Positions 1 to 5,822 of a stretch of 6,177 nt of DNA are shown here, one piece after another (within the stretch, counting starts at the first letter, position 1; each line of letters opens with the position of its first letter). The notes under the pieces were generated by a model. It ran no database searches. It worked only from the letters and a program-made list of their open reading frames with translations, and had not been told where the DNA came from. The position numbers and the translations under genes were made by a program. The stretch comes from Helicobacteraceae bacterium. GTDB lineage: Bacteria > Campylobacterota > Campylobacteria > Campylobacterales > Sulfurimonadaceae. The DNA is taken from the NCBI GenBank assembly GCA_030642185.1, contig DAOWOG010000083.1, positions 1 through 6,177 of the forward strand. The letters run 5' to 3'.

Positions 1-22
1 CGCTGTATATATCATCCAACAT
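1..22 (-). CDS. frr: Ribosome recycling factor, first codons only (partial at window edge)
   Basis: An ATG at 22-20 on the minus strand opens a frame reading MLDDIYS before the window ends. It is preceded by a clear ribosome binding site (AAGGA, 35-31) with 8 bases of spacing, placed inside the last codons of the deacetylase gene. Ribosome recycling factors of Campylobacterota start in a very similar way (MLNEI-type), and in Campylobacter and Helicobacter frr follows secG, which lies just upstream here. Frr releases ribosomes from mRNA after termination, together with EF-G. Only seven codons are visible, so the name rests on the N-terminus, the ribosome binding site and synteny. It would be co-transcribed with secG and the deacetylase gene. 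Confidence 0.6.
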
Positions 23-26
23 TTAT

Positions 27-968
27 CTATTCCTTTACTAAAATTAAACTGCTTTGCCTTCGGCCGTCTCTCAAAAACAGCCGCGTTCGTGTTTGAATCA
101 ATGGTAAGTCGATCTCTTCTTCCACTTCACCGTTCATCACCTCTATCCGTTTCCAGCCGTAACCCGAAATAAAATACTCTGCCGATGTTATCTCTGAAGG
201 GATTTTAGCGTGAATTGTTTTAAGAACAGAATTGTCCGGCCACTTTTGCAGGGTAATCCACTCTGTCGGCAGGTGCTTTATTCGTAATTTCTCTTTTAGG
301 AGATTTTCTCCGGTCAATGCAATACGATCAAGGTCATTAGAATCGCTTGCTGTAGAAACAGCGCCGCTGTTTTGATTGACAATTAGGCGAAAGCCGTATG
401 ATTCAATGGCTTCTCTGACTTCGCTGTTGTATTCTCCATAGGGATAAGCGTAATATTCAGGCGTATAGCCCATTTGCTTCTCAAAAGAGGCTATAGCTTT
501 GTCTGTATCGGTTTTTATCTCCTGCGTGGTAAGTGAAACCATGTGGGGATGACCATAGCTATGTAAAGCGATTTCACCATATTGTCCTGCTTCACGAATC
601 TGCTCCCATGTCATAAAGTCACCATATTTTTTGTCGGTTGCTTCAATATAGACAAAAAGTGTAAAAGGGTAGGCATACTCTTTAAAAAGTTCCAGTGCAT
701 TATCGTAAAAACTTTTATAGCTGTCATCAATGGTAAAGACTACCCACTTATCACTGATCTCTTCTTGGCGCAGCAGAGCTTGATGTACTCTAATGAGAGA
801 GACAACTTCGTAACCATTGGTTTTAAGAAATTCAAATTCCGAGCGCAGGGTGGCTATAGAGGTATTGGTAGATGTGTGATGGGGATCACCAAAACGATGA
901 AAGACAAAAATATGGGCATCTGCGTGGACGATGAAAGGGATCAGCGCAAGAAAAAATATCTTGCGCAT
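27..968 (-). CDS. Secreted polysaccharide deacetylase (NodB / carbohydrate esterase 4 family)
   Basis: A predicted 313-residue exported enzyme that would remove N-acetyl groups from a GlcNAc-containing cell-envelope or exopolysaccharide. The NodB motifs are visible in order: FTIDDSYKS (78-86) with catalytic base/metal Asp81-Asp82, HSYGHPH (136-142) with metal ligands His136 and His140, and YAYPYGEYN (173-181). An early FHRFG (23-27) recalls the YHR motif of PgaB/IcaB-like members. The third TFDD-G position is Ser83 rather than Gly. I chose the ATG at 968 over the longer frame from 1010 because it gives a classic signal peptide (MRKIFFLALIPFIVHADA) and starts 4 bases after the secG stop; there is no good ribosome binding site, so translation is probably coupled to secG. 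Residues from about 230 to 313 extend past the NodB core and are not recognised. The substrate is unknown: peptidoglycan or a biofilm polymer are both possible. Confidence 0.87.
   Translation of the reverse strand: MRKIFFLALIPFIVHADAHIFVFHRFGDPHHTSTNTSIATLRSEFEFLKTNGYEVVSLIRVHQALLRQEEISDKWVVFTIDDSYKSFYDNALELFKEYAYPFTLFVYIEATDKKYGDFMTWEQIREAGQYGEIALHSYGHPHMVSLTTQEIKTDTDKAIASFEKQMGYTPEYYAYPYGEYNSEVREAIESYGFRLIVNQNSGAVSTASDSNDLDRIALTGENLLKEKLRIKHLPTEWITLQKWPDNSVLKTIHAKIPSEITSAEYFISGYGWKRIEVMNGEVEEEIDLPLIQTRTRLFLRDGRRQSSLILVKE
31..35 (-). promoter_or_regulatory. Ribosome binding site of the frr-like gene
   Basis: AAGGA on the minus strand lies 8 bases before the ATG at 22-20 and inside the final codons of the preceding deacetylase gene. 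It is the main evidence that a new gene starts at the left edge. Confidence 0.65.
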
Positions 969-972
969 TAAA

Positions 973-1296
973 TTAATGAGAGCTGTTAGTTTCGTTCGGA
1001 GAAGGCACATCGATGCTTGGTGCGGCTATATCAGTAGGTTTAACCATCGTATCGACGACTGATTCATTTCTTGCCTGGCCGTAAAAATAACCTAATGTTA
1101 TCGTGTTGACTACAAACAAAAAACCGAGAAAAAAAGTTGTTTTGGCAAGAAAACTTGCCGGGCCTTTGGCTCCGAATACAGATTCATTCGAACCGCTGTA
1201 TGCACCTAGACCGATACTTGAACTCTTCTGGAGTAGTACGGCAATGGTCAGCAGAACAACCAAAACGATTTGTGCAATAAGCAAAATGCTTGTCAT
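973..1296 (-). CDS. secG: Preprotein translocase subunit SecG
   Basis: A 107-residue inner-membrane protein, the small accessory subunit of the SecYEG channel that assists SecA-driven export. It shows the family plan: an N-terminal membrane helix (about residues 3-22) ending in VLLQ, a conserved loop with GAYSGSNESVFGAKGPASFLAK (split: G31-G37 and FGAKGPASFLAK 41-52), then a second helix (about 54-72) and a short polar tail. The AAGGA ribosome binding site at 1306-1302 sits 5 bases before the ATG. It heads a leftward unit with the deacetylase gene and the frr-like gene, driven by the promoter at 1332-1327. In C. jejuni and H. pylori secG is followed directly by frr, so the gene between them here is the unusual part. 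Confidence 0.95.
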   Translation of the reverse strand: MTSILLIAQIVLVVLLTIAVLLQKSSSIGLGAYSGSNESVFGAKGPASFLAKTTFFLGFLFVVNTITLGYFYGQARNESVVDTMVKPTDIAAPSIDVPSPNETNSSH

Positions 1297-1326
1297 TGTA
1301 TTCCTTCACAATGTAAAAAGTGGCGA

Positions 1327-1342
1327 ATTATAGCAAAAAAAA
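1327..1342 (-). promoter_or_regulatory. secG promoter (extended -10 with T-run)
   Basis: On the minus strand an eight-T run (1342-1335) is followed by GC and TATAAT at 1332-1327, giving the extended -10 form TGCTATAAT. This is the Campylobacter/Helicobacter sigma-70 arrangement, in which T-rich DNA replaces a -35 box. Transcription would begin near 1320, leaving a leader of about 25 bases that carries the secG ribosome binding site. Confidence 0.7.
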
Positions 1343-1351
1343 GTAATTTTT

Positions 1352-1401
1352 TATAATGTATAGGGCCGGAAACCGGAATTATTGAAAGCCTACGGTATAA
1401 T
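1352..1401 (+). promoter_or_regulatory. Candidate promoters of the znuACB-bioC operon
   Basis: Two TATAAT hexamers lie on the plus strand, at 1352-1357 and 1396-1401. The second is the better candidate: transcription would start near 1408 and the znuA ribosome binding site (AAGGA, 1416-1420) is just downstream. Neither has a -35 box at normal spacing. Between them is a CCGG-AAA-CCGG dyad (1366-1376). A zinc-responsive (Zur-type) operator would be expected here, but I could not recognise a known consensus. Confidence 0.5.
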
Positions 1402-1427
1402 TTCACCATTAAATCAAGGATATTTGC

Positions 1428-2396
1428 ATGAAAAAAGCGTTGGGGCTTATTGCTGTTCTACTGGTTGTTATTGTGCTGTTCGGCATGCTTATGCCGACAC
1501 CTTCAAAAAAAGAGACAAATAAACCCCTTATAGTAGTGTCTACGTTTTCACTCTATGATGTGCTGACACATTTGGTAAGAGATCGTGCCGAGGTGGTGAT
1601 GATTGTTCCCTTTGGTGTTGATGTTCATGCGTATGAACCAACACCAAAGGATATGATCCGGATAGAAAAAAGTGACCTGTTTGTTTTCAGCGGTGCCGGA
1701 TTGGAACCCTGGACGGATGCATTTGGCCATTATAAGCACGGAATTGATATGAGCCGTCATGTCTTTTTACTTGAAAATGATACCCATCAAAATGAAGATC
1801 CGACAGAGGATACCAAAAATGAAATGAATGATGATCCCGGATATACGGCACACGCACATCATGGCACGGTAGACCCGCACTACTGGCTTGATATTGACAA
1901 TATGCTCAAAATAACGGATAAACTCGAAGAAGTGCTTCTTGATCTGTTGGAAAAGGATGCAGCTGATGATATTCATGCTCATGCAGTAATATATCGAAAA
2001 GGCTTGCAAATACTTGATGGCCTTTTTCAAAAGAGACTTGCCTCATGCCGACTTGATACAATCGTGGTCAGCCATAATGCATTTGGTTATTTGGCTAAGC
2101 GTTACGGATTTGATGTTGCGGCATTGAGCGGACTCTCTCCTGATGCGATGCCGAGTGCCAAAACGATGGCAAAAATTGCCGATTTAGTGCAGGCAAAAAA
2201 GCTTAATACCGTTTTTTATGAGTCATTTGTAAGTGATCAGCTAATACAAAGCATCGCCAAAGAAAGCGGGGCGAGGGTAGAGGTACTTCAGCCATTGGCA
2301 AATATAACGGCCGAGGAAGCTGAACAGTTTCAGGACTATAAGCTGTTGATGAATATTAATCTTCAAAAACTGCGAAACGCTTTGGAGTGTCGATGA
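1428..2396 (+). CDS. znuA: Zinc ABC transporter, periplasmic metal-binding protein
   Basis: A 322-residue cluster A-I (ZnuA/TroA-type) metal-binding protein that delivers metal to ZnuB. An N-terminal hydrophobic segment (about 4-22) exports or anchors it; there is no lipobox cysteine. Metal ligands by motif are His67 (DVHAYEPTP), His151 (DPHYWLD) and His216 (SHNAFGYLAKRYG). Three histidines fit zinc rather than manganese, where the third ligand is usually Glu. The acidic fourth ligand seen in many relatives (D in LDPL) is Gln288 here (LQPL, 287-290). Just before His151 is a short His/acid-rich loop (about 116-146, ending AHAHHG), a reduced version of the ZnuA histidine loop. The start is supported by AAGGA at 1416-1420, 7 bases upstream. 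It overlaps znuC by 4 bp. Specificity between zinc and manganese is inferred from ligands and not proven. Confidence 0.92.
   Translation: MKKALGLIAVLLVVIVLFGMLMPTPSKKETNKPLIVVSTFSLYDVLTHLVRDRAEVVMIVPFGVDVHAYEPTPKDMIRIEKSDLFVFSGAGLEPWTDAFGHYKHGIDMSRHVFLLENDTHQNEDPTEDTKNEMNDDPGYTAHAHHGTVDPHYWLDIDNMLKITDKLEEVLLDLLEKDAADDIHAHAVIYRKGLQILDGLFQKRLASCRLDTIVVSHNAFGYLAKRYGFDVAALSGLSPDAMPSAKTMAKIADLVQAKKLNTVFYESFVSDQLIQSIAKESGARVEVLQPLANITAEEAEQFQDYKLLMNINLQKLRNALECR
2384..2387 (+). promoter_or_regulatory. Ribosome binding site fixing the znuC start
   Basis: GGAG lies 5 bases before the ATG at 2393. It favours that ATG over the in-frame GTG at 2387, which would overlap the Shine-Dalgarno bases. The chosen ATG overlaps the znuA stop as ATGA. 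Confidence 0.65.
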
Positions 2397-3154
2397 AGTT
2401 TGAACCGGCAGTTTTTGAAGTCAAAGGTCTGAGCTATCGGCGTGACCATCAGACCATCCTGGAAAACTTGTCTCTGATCGTGTATAAGGGTGAATACTGT
2501 GCGATTATCGGTCCAAATGGCGGCGGAAAGACTACATTTATCCGACTGTTGCTTGGATTGGAACATGCTGCTATTGGTCAGATACGTCTGTTTGGAGTCG
2601 ATCAGAAAAAGTTTCAGAATTGGGATAAGATCGGGTATGTTCCTCAGCGGGCTATGCAGATTGACACCGGTTTTCCGGCTACAGTACTTGAAGTCGTTAA
2701 AATGGGAAGAGTCGCAAAACGCGCTTTTTTTTCAAGAGAAAATGAAAATGATCGAGTTGCCGTGGAAGAAGCGATGGAAAAAATGGATGTATCTCATCTG
2801 CGCCATAAACTGATAGGTGAACTCTCCGGAGGACAGCGCCAGCGTGTGATGATAGCCCGTGCGCTCTCTTCAAGACCGGAAGTATTGATCCTGGATGAAC
2901 CCAATACCGGTGTCGATCAGATTTCGCAACAGCGTTTTTACGCGTTACTTAAAGAGTTGAACAGTAAGGATAGGCTCACGATTATTTTTATTACGCACGA
3001 TATCGGGGTGATCGCCGATGATATCGGAAGACTGTTTACCATTAATCAGACTTTATTGACCTGTAATGATCCAAAAGAGGCGTTGAGCTGCTCAGAAATG
3101 AGCAAACTCTACGGAATTGAAGCACATTTGCTGCATAATCACCATCATCATTAA
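2393..3154 (+). CDS. znuC: Zinc ABC transporter, ATP-binding protein with histidine tail
   Basis: A 253-residue cytoplasmic ATPase that powers metal import through ZnuB. All ABC motifs are intact: Walker A GPNGGGKTT (40-48), Q-loop Gln85 (YVPQR), signature LSGGQRQR (144-151), Walker B VLILDEP (164-170) with catalytic Glu169, and switch His202 (ITHD). The protein ends in HNHHHH (248-253), a native histidine cluster that could bind or sense zinc; His-rich tails are known in several metal transport proteins. The gene begins at the ATGA overlap with znuA, indicating translational coupling. A 33-base gap separates its stop from znuB. The family and the operon partners identify it firmly; the role of the tail is inference. 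Confidence 0.93.
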   Translation: MKFEPAVFEVKGLSYRRDHQTILENLSLIVYKGEYCAIIGPNGGGKTTFIRLLLGLEHAAIGQIRLFGVDQKKFQNWDKIGYVPQRAMQIDTGFPATVLEVVKMGRVAKRAFFSRENENDRVAVEEAMEKMDVSHLRHKLIGELSGGQRQRVMIARALSSRPEVLILDEPNTGVDQISQQRFYALLKELNSKDRLTIIFITHDIGVIADDIGRLFTINQTLLTCNDPKEALSCSEMSKLYGIEAHLLHNHHHH

Positions 3155-3187
3155 ATCGGGAAACAGAGAAAGGTTGATGTAAATAAA

Positions 3188-3985
3188 ATGATCGAAATGC
3201 TCCAATACGATTTTATGCAGCGTGCATTCATTGCCGGAATAATCATTGCTATTTTGGCATCAGTGAGCGGTTCTTTTATGGTATTGCGCCGTTATTCAAT
3301 GATGACAGAGACATTGGCCCACTCTGCCCTGGTCGGCGTGGCGGTAGGCATCATCAGCGGAACAAGTCCTATCTGGATGGCAGTGGCAGTTGCACTGCTT
3401 AGTGCCTGGGCGATTGAGTATCTGCGCAGTTTTTTTCATCTTTACTCTGATGCTGTATTGGCTATTTTTCTTTCGGGTTCACTGGCCTTGGCCATTATTA
3501 TTGTCTCTTTGGCCGGTGCGTTTAACAGCTCGCTCTTTAGTTACCTTTTTGGTTCAATTCTCTCTGTCAGTCAAGAAGATGTCCTCAGTATTGCCATTTT
3601 TGGTACTGCCGCACTCATACTGCTTGGACTCTTTTATCGATCCTTCTATTTTATCGCTTTTGATGAGGAAGTAGCACAGACCAGCGGTATAAAAGTTAAG
3701 TGGTTGAACTTTTTACTGGTGAGTATCGTAGCCGTTATTATTGCGCTGTCTATTCGTATTGTGGGTACACTTCTGATCGGAGCTTTGATGGTCATTCCGA
3801 CGGTAGCAGCTTTACGTTACCGTCAGGGCTTTGGCATGACCATTATGCTTGCTGCATTTTTTGCGATTTTATCGGTACTGGCCGGGATGCTCCTGTCTTA
3901 TCATTTTTCATTGCCGAGCGGGGCAACAATCGTCATGTGTATCTTGGTGATTTTTATTATTTCACTGGTAATCAACCGCCGATGA
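3188..3985 (+). CDS. znuB: Zinc ABC transporter, membrane permease
   Basis: A 265-residue integral membrane protein of the ABC-3 family (ZnuB/TroC), forming as a dimer the channel through which metal crosses the inner membrane. It is hydrophobic throughout, with about seven to eight helices. Recognisable family stretches are LRRYSMMTETLAHSALVGVA (33-52), the cytoplasmic loop AFDEEVAQTSGI (157-168) expected to dock on ZnuC, and IRIVGTLLIGALMVIPTVAA (189-208). Length is normal for the family. The ATG at 3188 has only a distant purine stretch (GAAAGG, 3168-3173, 14 bases away), so Met4 at 3197 or Met10 at 3215 cannot be excluded as the start. The stop overlaps the next gene's ATG by 4 bp. Confidence 0.93.
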   Translation: MIEMLQYDFMQRAFIAGIIIAILASVSGSFMVLRRYSMMTETLAHSALVGVAVGIISGTSPIWMAVAVALLSAWAIEYLRSFFHLYSDAVLAIFLSGSLALAIIIVSLAGAFNSSLFSYLFGSILSVSQEDVLSIAIFGTAALILLGLFYRSFYFIAFDEEVAQTSGIKVKWLNFLLVSIVAVIIALSIRIVGTLLIGALMVIPTVAALRYRQGFGMTIMLAAFFAILSVLAGMLLSYHFSLPSGATIVMCILVIFIISLVINRR

Positions 3986-4665
3986 ATGTACAGAATCAGT
4001 TTTCAAAATACGCCGATCATTACGGCAGTTACAATGTCATTCAGAAGCAGGTTGTCAGTAAATTATTAGATGATTTGAGTGATCAACCCAAATATATATT
4101 GGATCTTGGCTGCGGTGAAGGTGCGCTTTATGAAGCACTGACATGGATGCCGAAACATTTTGTCGGTATCGATTTTGCGCCTGGAATGCTGGAGTTGCAC
4201 CCCAAGGGCGAAGGTATTCAATGTGTCTATGGAGATTTTAATGATCCGGAACTCTTTGAGCATCTGCGGCATTTATCCTTTGATCATATCTTTTCCGCAT
4301 CAGCGCTGCAGTGGTCACATGATCTTGAGTATGTCTTTAAAAATATCGCTTCGCTTAATACTCCCGTATCGCTGGCTGTTTTTACGTCCAATACCTTTAA
4401 AACAATTTTTGAGACAGCAAACCTTCCACCTTTATTGCGCAGTGCCGATGAGGTAAAAACATTGTCTATGCACTATTTTGATGCAACATATGAAGTGGTG
4501 ACCTATTCGCTCGCGTTTGACTCAGTTAGGGAGATGTTCCGTTATATGAAACGCAGCGGTGTCAGTGGAGGACGGGGTGTGTTGAATTTTACAGAGACAA
4601 AAAGATTGATGCGGGAGTATCCGCTCGATTATCTGGAGTTTGAGATTCTGTTTATTCGTTCGTAA
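3982..4665 (+). CDS. bioC: BioC-like SAM-dependent methyltransferase (malonyl-ACP methyltransferase)
   Basis: A 227-residue class I methyltransferase. BioC methylates the free carboxyl of malonyl-ACP/CoA so that fatty-acid synthesis can build the pimeloyl precursor of biotin. Visible: the BioC-type opening FSKYADHYGSYNVIQ (7-21), SAM-binding motif I ILDLGCGEG (39-47), acidic residue Asp64 after strand 2 (VGID), SASALQW (105-111), which matches the ALQW signature of BioC, and a C-terminal YPLDYLEFEILFI (213-225) resembling the YPLTYH end of BioC. It is somewhat shorter than E. coli BioC (about 250). The frame is open further upstream, to 3700, but that part is out of frame with znuB and antiparallel to nothing real; the ATG at 3982 overlaps the znuB stop (ATGA), so translation is probably coupled. 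Whether it truly serves biotin synthesis is inferred from sequence alone; no other bio gene is in view. Confidence 0.8.
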   Translation: MNVQNQFSKYADHYGSYNVIQKQVVSKLLDDLSDQPKYILDLGCGEGALYEALTWMPKHFVGIDFAPGMLELHPKGEGIQCVYGDFNDPELFEHLRHLSFDHIFSASALQWSHDLEYVFKNIASLNTPVSLAVFTSNTFKTIFETANLPPLLRSADEVKTLSMHYFDATYEVVTYSLAFDSVREMFRYMKRSGVSGGRGVLNFTETKRLMREYPLDYLEFEILFIRS

Positions 4666-4680
4666 GCAGATTCTCTTTTT
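4642..4680 (+). terminator. Rho-independent terminator of the znuACB-bioC operon
   Basis: GAGATTCTG (4642-4650) pairs with CAGATTCTC (4667-4675) with one T-T mismatch. The stem continues through TTTAT (4651-4655) with GTAAG (4662-4666), including two G-U pairs, leaving a 6-base loop (4656-4661). Five Ts follow (4676-4680). The hairpin spans the last seven codons and the stop codon of bioC, and the T-run lies inside the 3' end of the opposing gene. No T-run exists on the other strand, so it should work only for rightward transcription. Confidence 0.72.
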
Positions 4681-5077
4681 CAAGACTATAGAGTGTGTAA
4701 CGGATGGATTTAAATCTTTCCGAGAGGGAGGGTTCAATAATCTTATATAACTCTTCAAGTACTCTTGAAGACTCCTGCGCACGCTTGTAGTTCGCGATAA
4801 TAATACTTTCTAGTGTATCTCTGTTCATCTCACTCTGCATTGTTGGACGTAAAACATCATTAATACTGTCACGAGAAGCCAATAGATCTTTTAAGTTATC
4901 AATTTTACTTTGATGTCGGAGTGTTTTAAGTCGAACAGAGAGTTCTTTGTCATTGTAGATATAGCGTGCAATGTCTTCTATAACACGTATACCCTCTTTC
5001 AAGCGGTTAATATTGGCATCGATCACCCGAAAGAGTTCGGGTGAAAGGGGCTTAGTCGTCGCCACCGAAGATACCAA
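4652..5077 (-). CDS. Stand-alone ThiD2-like protein (thiamin synthesis, HMP-phosphate kinase type)
   Basis: A small helical protein, 141 residues from the TTG at 5077. It resembles the ThiD2 domain, a hydroxymethylpyrimidine-phosphate kinase often fused to the thiamin-phosphate synthase ThiE and therefore often labelled thiamine-phosphate pyrophosphorylase. Family-like blocks are LFRVIDANINRLKEGIRVIED (split: 15-21 and 22-35), LRHQ (53-56), SRDSINDV (68-75) and IANYKRAQESSRVLEEL (94-110). The first and last of these are similar to each other, suggesting an internal duplication. No ThiE barrel follows, so it is the kinase-like part only. The start is uncertain: no ATG is available near the N-terminus, TTG 5077 and GTG 5065 are candidates, and neither has a clear ribosome binding site. 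The gene overlaps the BI-1 gene by up to 26 bp and is probably translated by coupling; its 3' end overlaps bioC by 14 bp. Confidence 0.7.
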   Translation of the reverse strand: MVSSVATTKPLSPELFRVIDANINRLKEGIRVIEDIARYIYNDKELSVRLKTLRHQSKIDNLKDLLASRDSINDVLRPTMQSEMNRDTLESIIIANYKRAQESSRVLEELYKIIEPSLSERFKSIRYTLYSLEKENLLTNE

Positions 5078-5750
5078 GCAGATGAAGCAGAGCTGTGAAA
5101 ATATTCAAAAAATCAAGATAAAGTGCAATGGCACCGTCAATGGGTGTCTCATAGGCACCTCGAATAATATTTTGAGTATCATAGACAACCATAATGCTAA
5201 AGAGAAACACAACAGCAGCAGAAATGACAATACTCAATATCGGACTGCCCAGGAAAAGATTGAGCAGGGAGAACCCGATAACGACAAAGAGCGCTATCAT
5301 AAGCGGTTTGCCGTAGCTTGTGACATCTTTAGTGGTTTTAATAGCAAAGAAGCTCATCCCTGCAACGATAACAGAAGTCATAGCAAAAGCATTACCGACA
5401 ATGGCCGCACCTCCGGACATATTCAATGTATAGACCAGCAGAGGAGCAATCATCAATCCTGTCATAAAGACAAAACTGAACATGACAATCAAATTAATTC
5501 CCGGCTTGCGTTTCACTGCAAACAGACCAAACAAGAGTGCAAACTCAAGAATAACAAGCGGAATAAACCACTCATGGATAGCAGCTGCCATCGGAATGCC
5601 AACGTAGGCACCTGCAGCACCAGCCATCAAGGAGGCTGCAAACAATTTGTACGTCTCTTTAACAAAAGAGACAGTCTGAGTTTCAGAACGATGTGCCTGT
5701 CCATAACCAACAGTACTTTCTCTAACGTAATCGCGATCATAAAGACCCAT
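5052..5750 (-). CDS. Bax inhibitor-1 (BI-1/YccA) family membrane protein
   Basis: A 232-residue protein with a polar N-terminus (1-30) and about seven membrane helices, typical of bacterial BI-1 (UPF0005, YccA/YbhL/YetJ) proteins. The family C-terminal pattern is clear: VYDTQNI (189-195) and ALYLDFLNIFTALLHLLG (209-226). Asp191 and Asp213 correspond in position to the aspartate pair that gates pH-sensitive calcium leak in Bacillus YetJ. In bacteria the roles proposed are ion leak and, for YccA, modulation of the FtsH protease; which applies here is unknown. I chose the ATG at 5750, not the in-frame ATG at 5804, because AAAAGGA (5762-5756) sits 5 bases before it and MGLYDRDY is a natural BI-1 N-terminus. 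As I recall, C. jejuni also has a BI-1 family gene near secG, so these genes may be old neighbours here separated by the znu operon. Confidence 0.92.
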   Translation of the reverse strand: MGLYDRDYVRESTVGYGQAHRSETQTVSFVKETYKLFAASLMAGAAGAYVGIPMAAAIHEWFIPLVILEFALLFGLFAVKRKPGINLIVMFSFVFMTGLMIAPLLVYTLNMSGGAAIVGNAFAMTSVIVAGMSFFAIKTTKDVTSYGKPLMIALFVVIGFSLLNLFLGSPILSIVISAAVVFLFSIMVVYDTQNIIRGAYETPIDGAIALYLDFLNIFTALLHLLGIFGGDD

Positions 5751-5755
5751 GTGAT

Positions 5756-5762
5756 TCCTTTT
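5756..5762 (-). promoter_or_regulatory. Ribosome binding site fixing the BI-1 gene start
   Basis: AAAAGGA on the minus strand, 5 bases before the ATG at 5750. It decides between that ATG and the longer frame from 5804, which would add 18 residues across the leader. Confidence 0.8.
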
Positions 5763-5785
5763 ATGTTTTTTGTATGATTTGCGGA

Positions 5786-5791
5786 AGTATA
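5786..5791 (-). promoter_or_regulatory. Candidate -10 box for the BI-1 / ThiD2-like unit
   Basis: TATACT on the minus strand at 5791-5786 would give a leader of roughly 30 bases ending at the BI-1 ribosome binding site. DNA upstream is very AT-rich and has no -35 box, as is common in Campylobacterota. Assignment is by position and sequence only. Confidence 0.45.
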
Positions 5792-5822
5792 TCCAACAGA
5801 TCATTAATAAAATTTAATAATA

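Noticed and set aside
582..971. Plus-strand frame opposite the deacetylase gene
   Set aside because: No ribosome binding site or recognisable family; the minus strand carries intact NodB motifs throughout.
3700..3981. Upstream in-frame extension of the methyltransferase reading frame
   Set aside because: It lies out of frame over znuB coding sequence, its translation has no methyltransferase or membrane-protein character, and the ATGA start at 3982 gives the complete BioC-like protein.
4599..4624. GCGG-GAGTAT-CCGC hairpin next to an A-run, possible leftward terminator for the ThiD2-like gene
   Set aside because: The stem is only 4 bp and the A-run is separated from it by 7 bases, so it is too weak to call.
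4971..5777. Long plus-strand frame opposite the BI-1 and ThiD2-like genes
   Set aside because: The translation is very polar and low in family-like features, and the opposite strand encodes two recognisable proteins. It is an antisense shadow.
5751..5804. Longer N-terminus of the BI-1 protein from the ATG at 5804
   Set aside because: It would translate through the -10 candidate and the ribosome binding site of the ATG at 5750, and adds a basic stretch not typical of the family.
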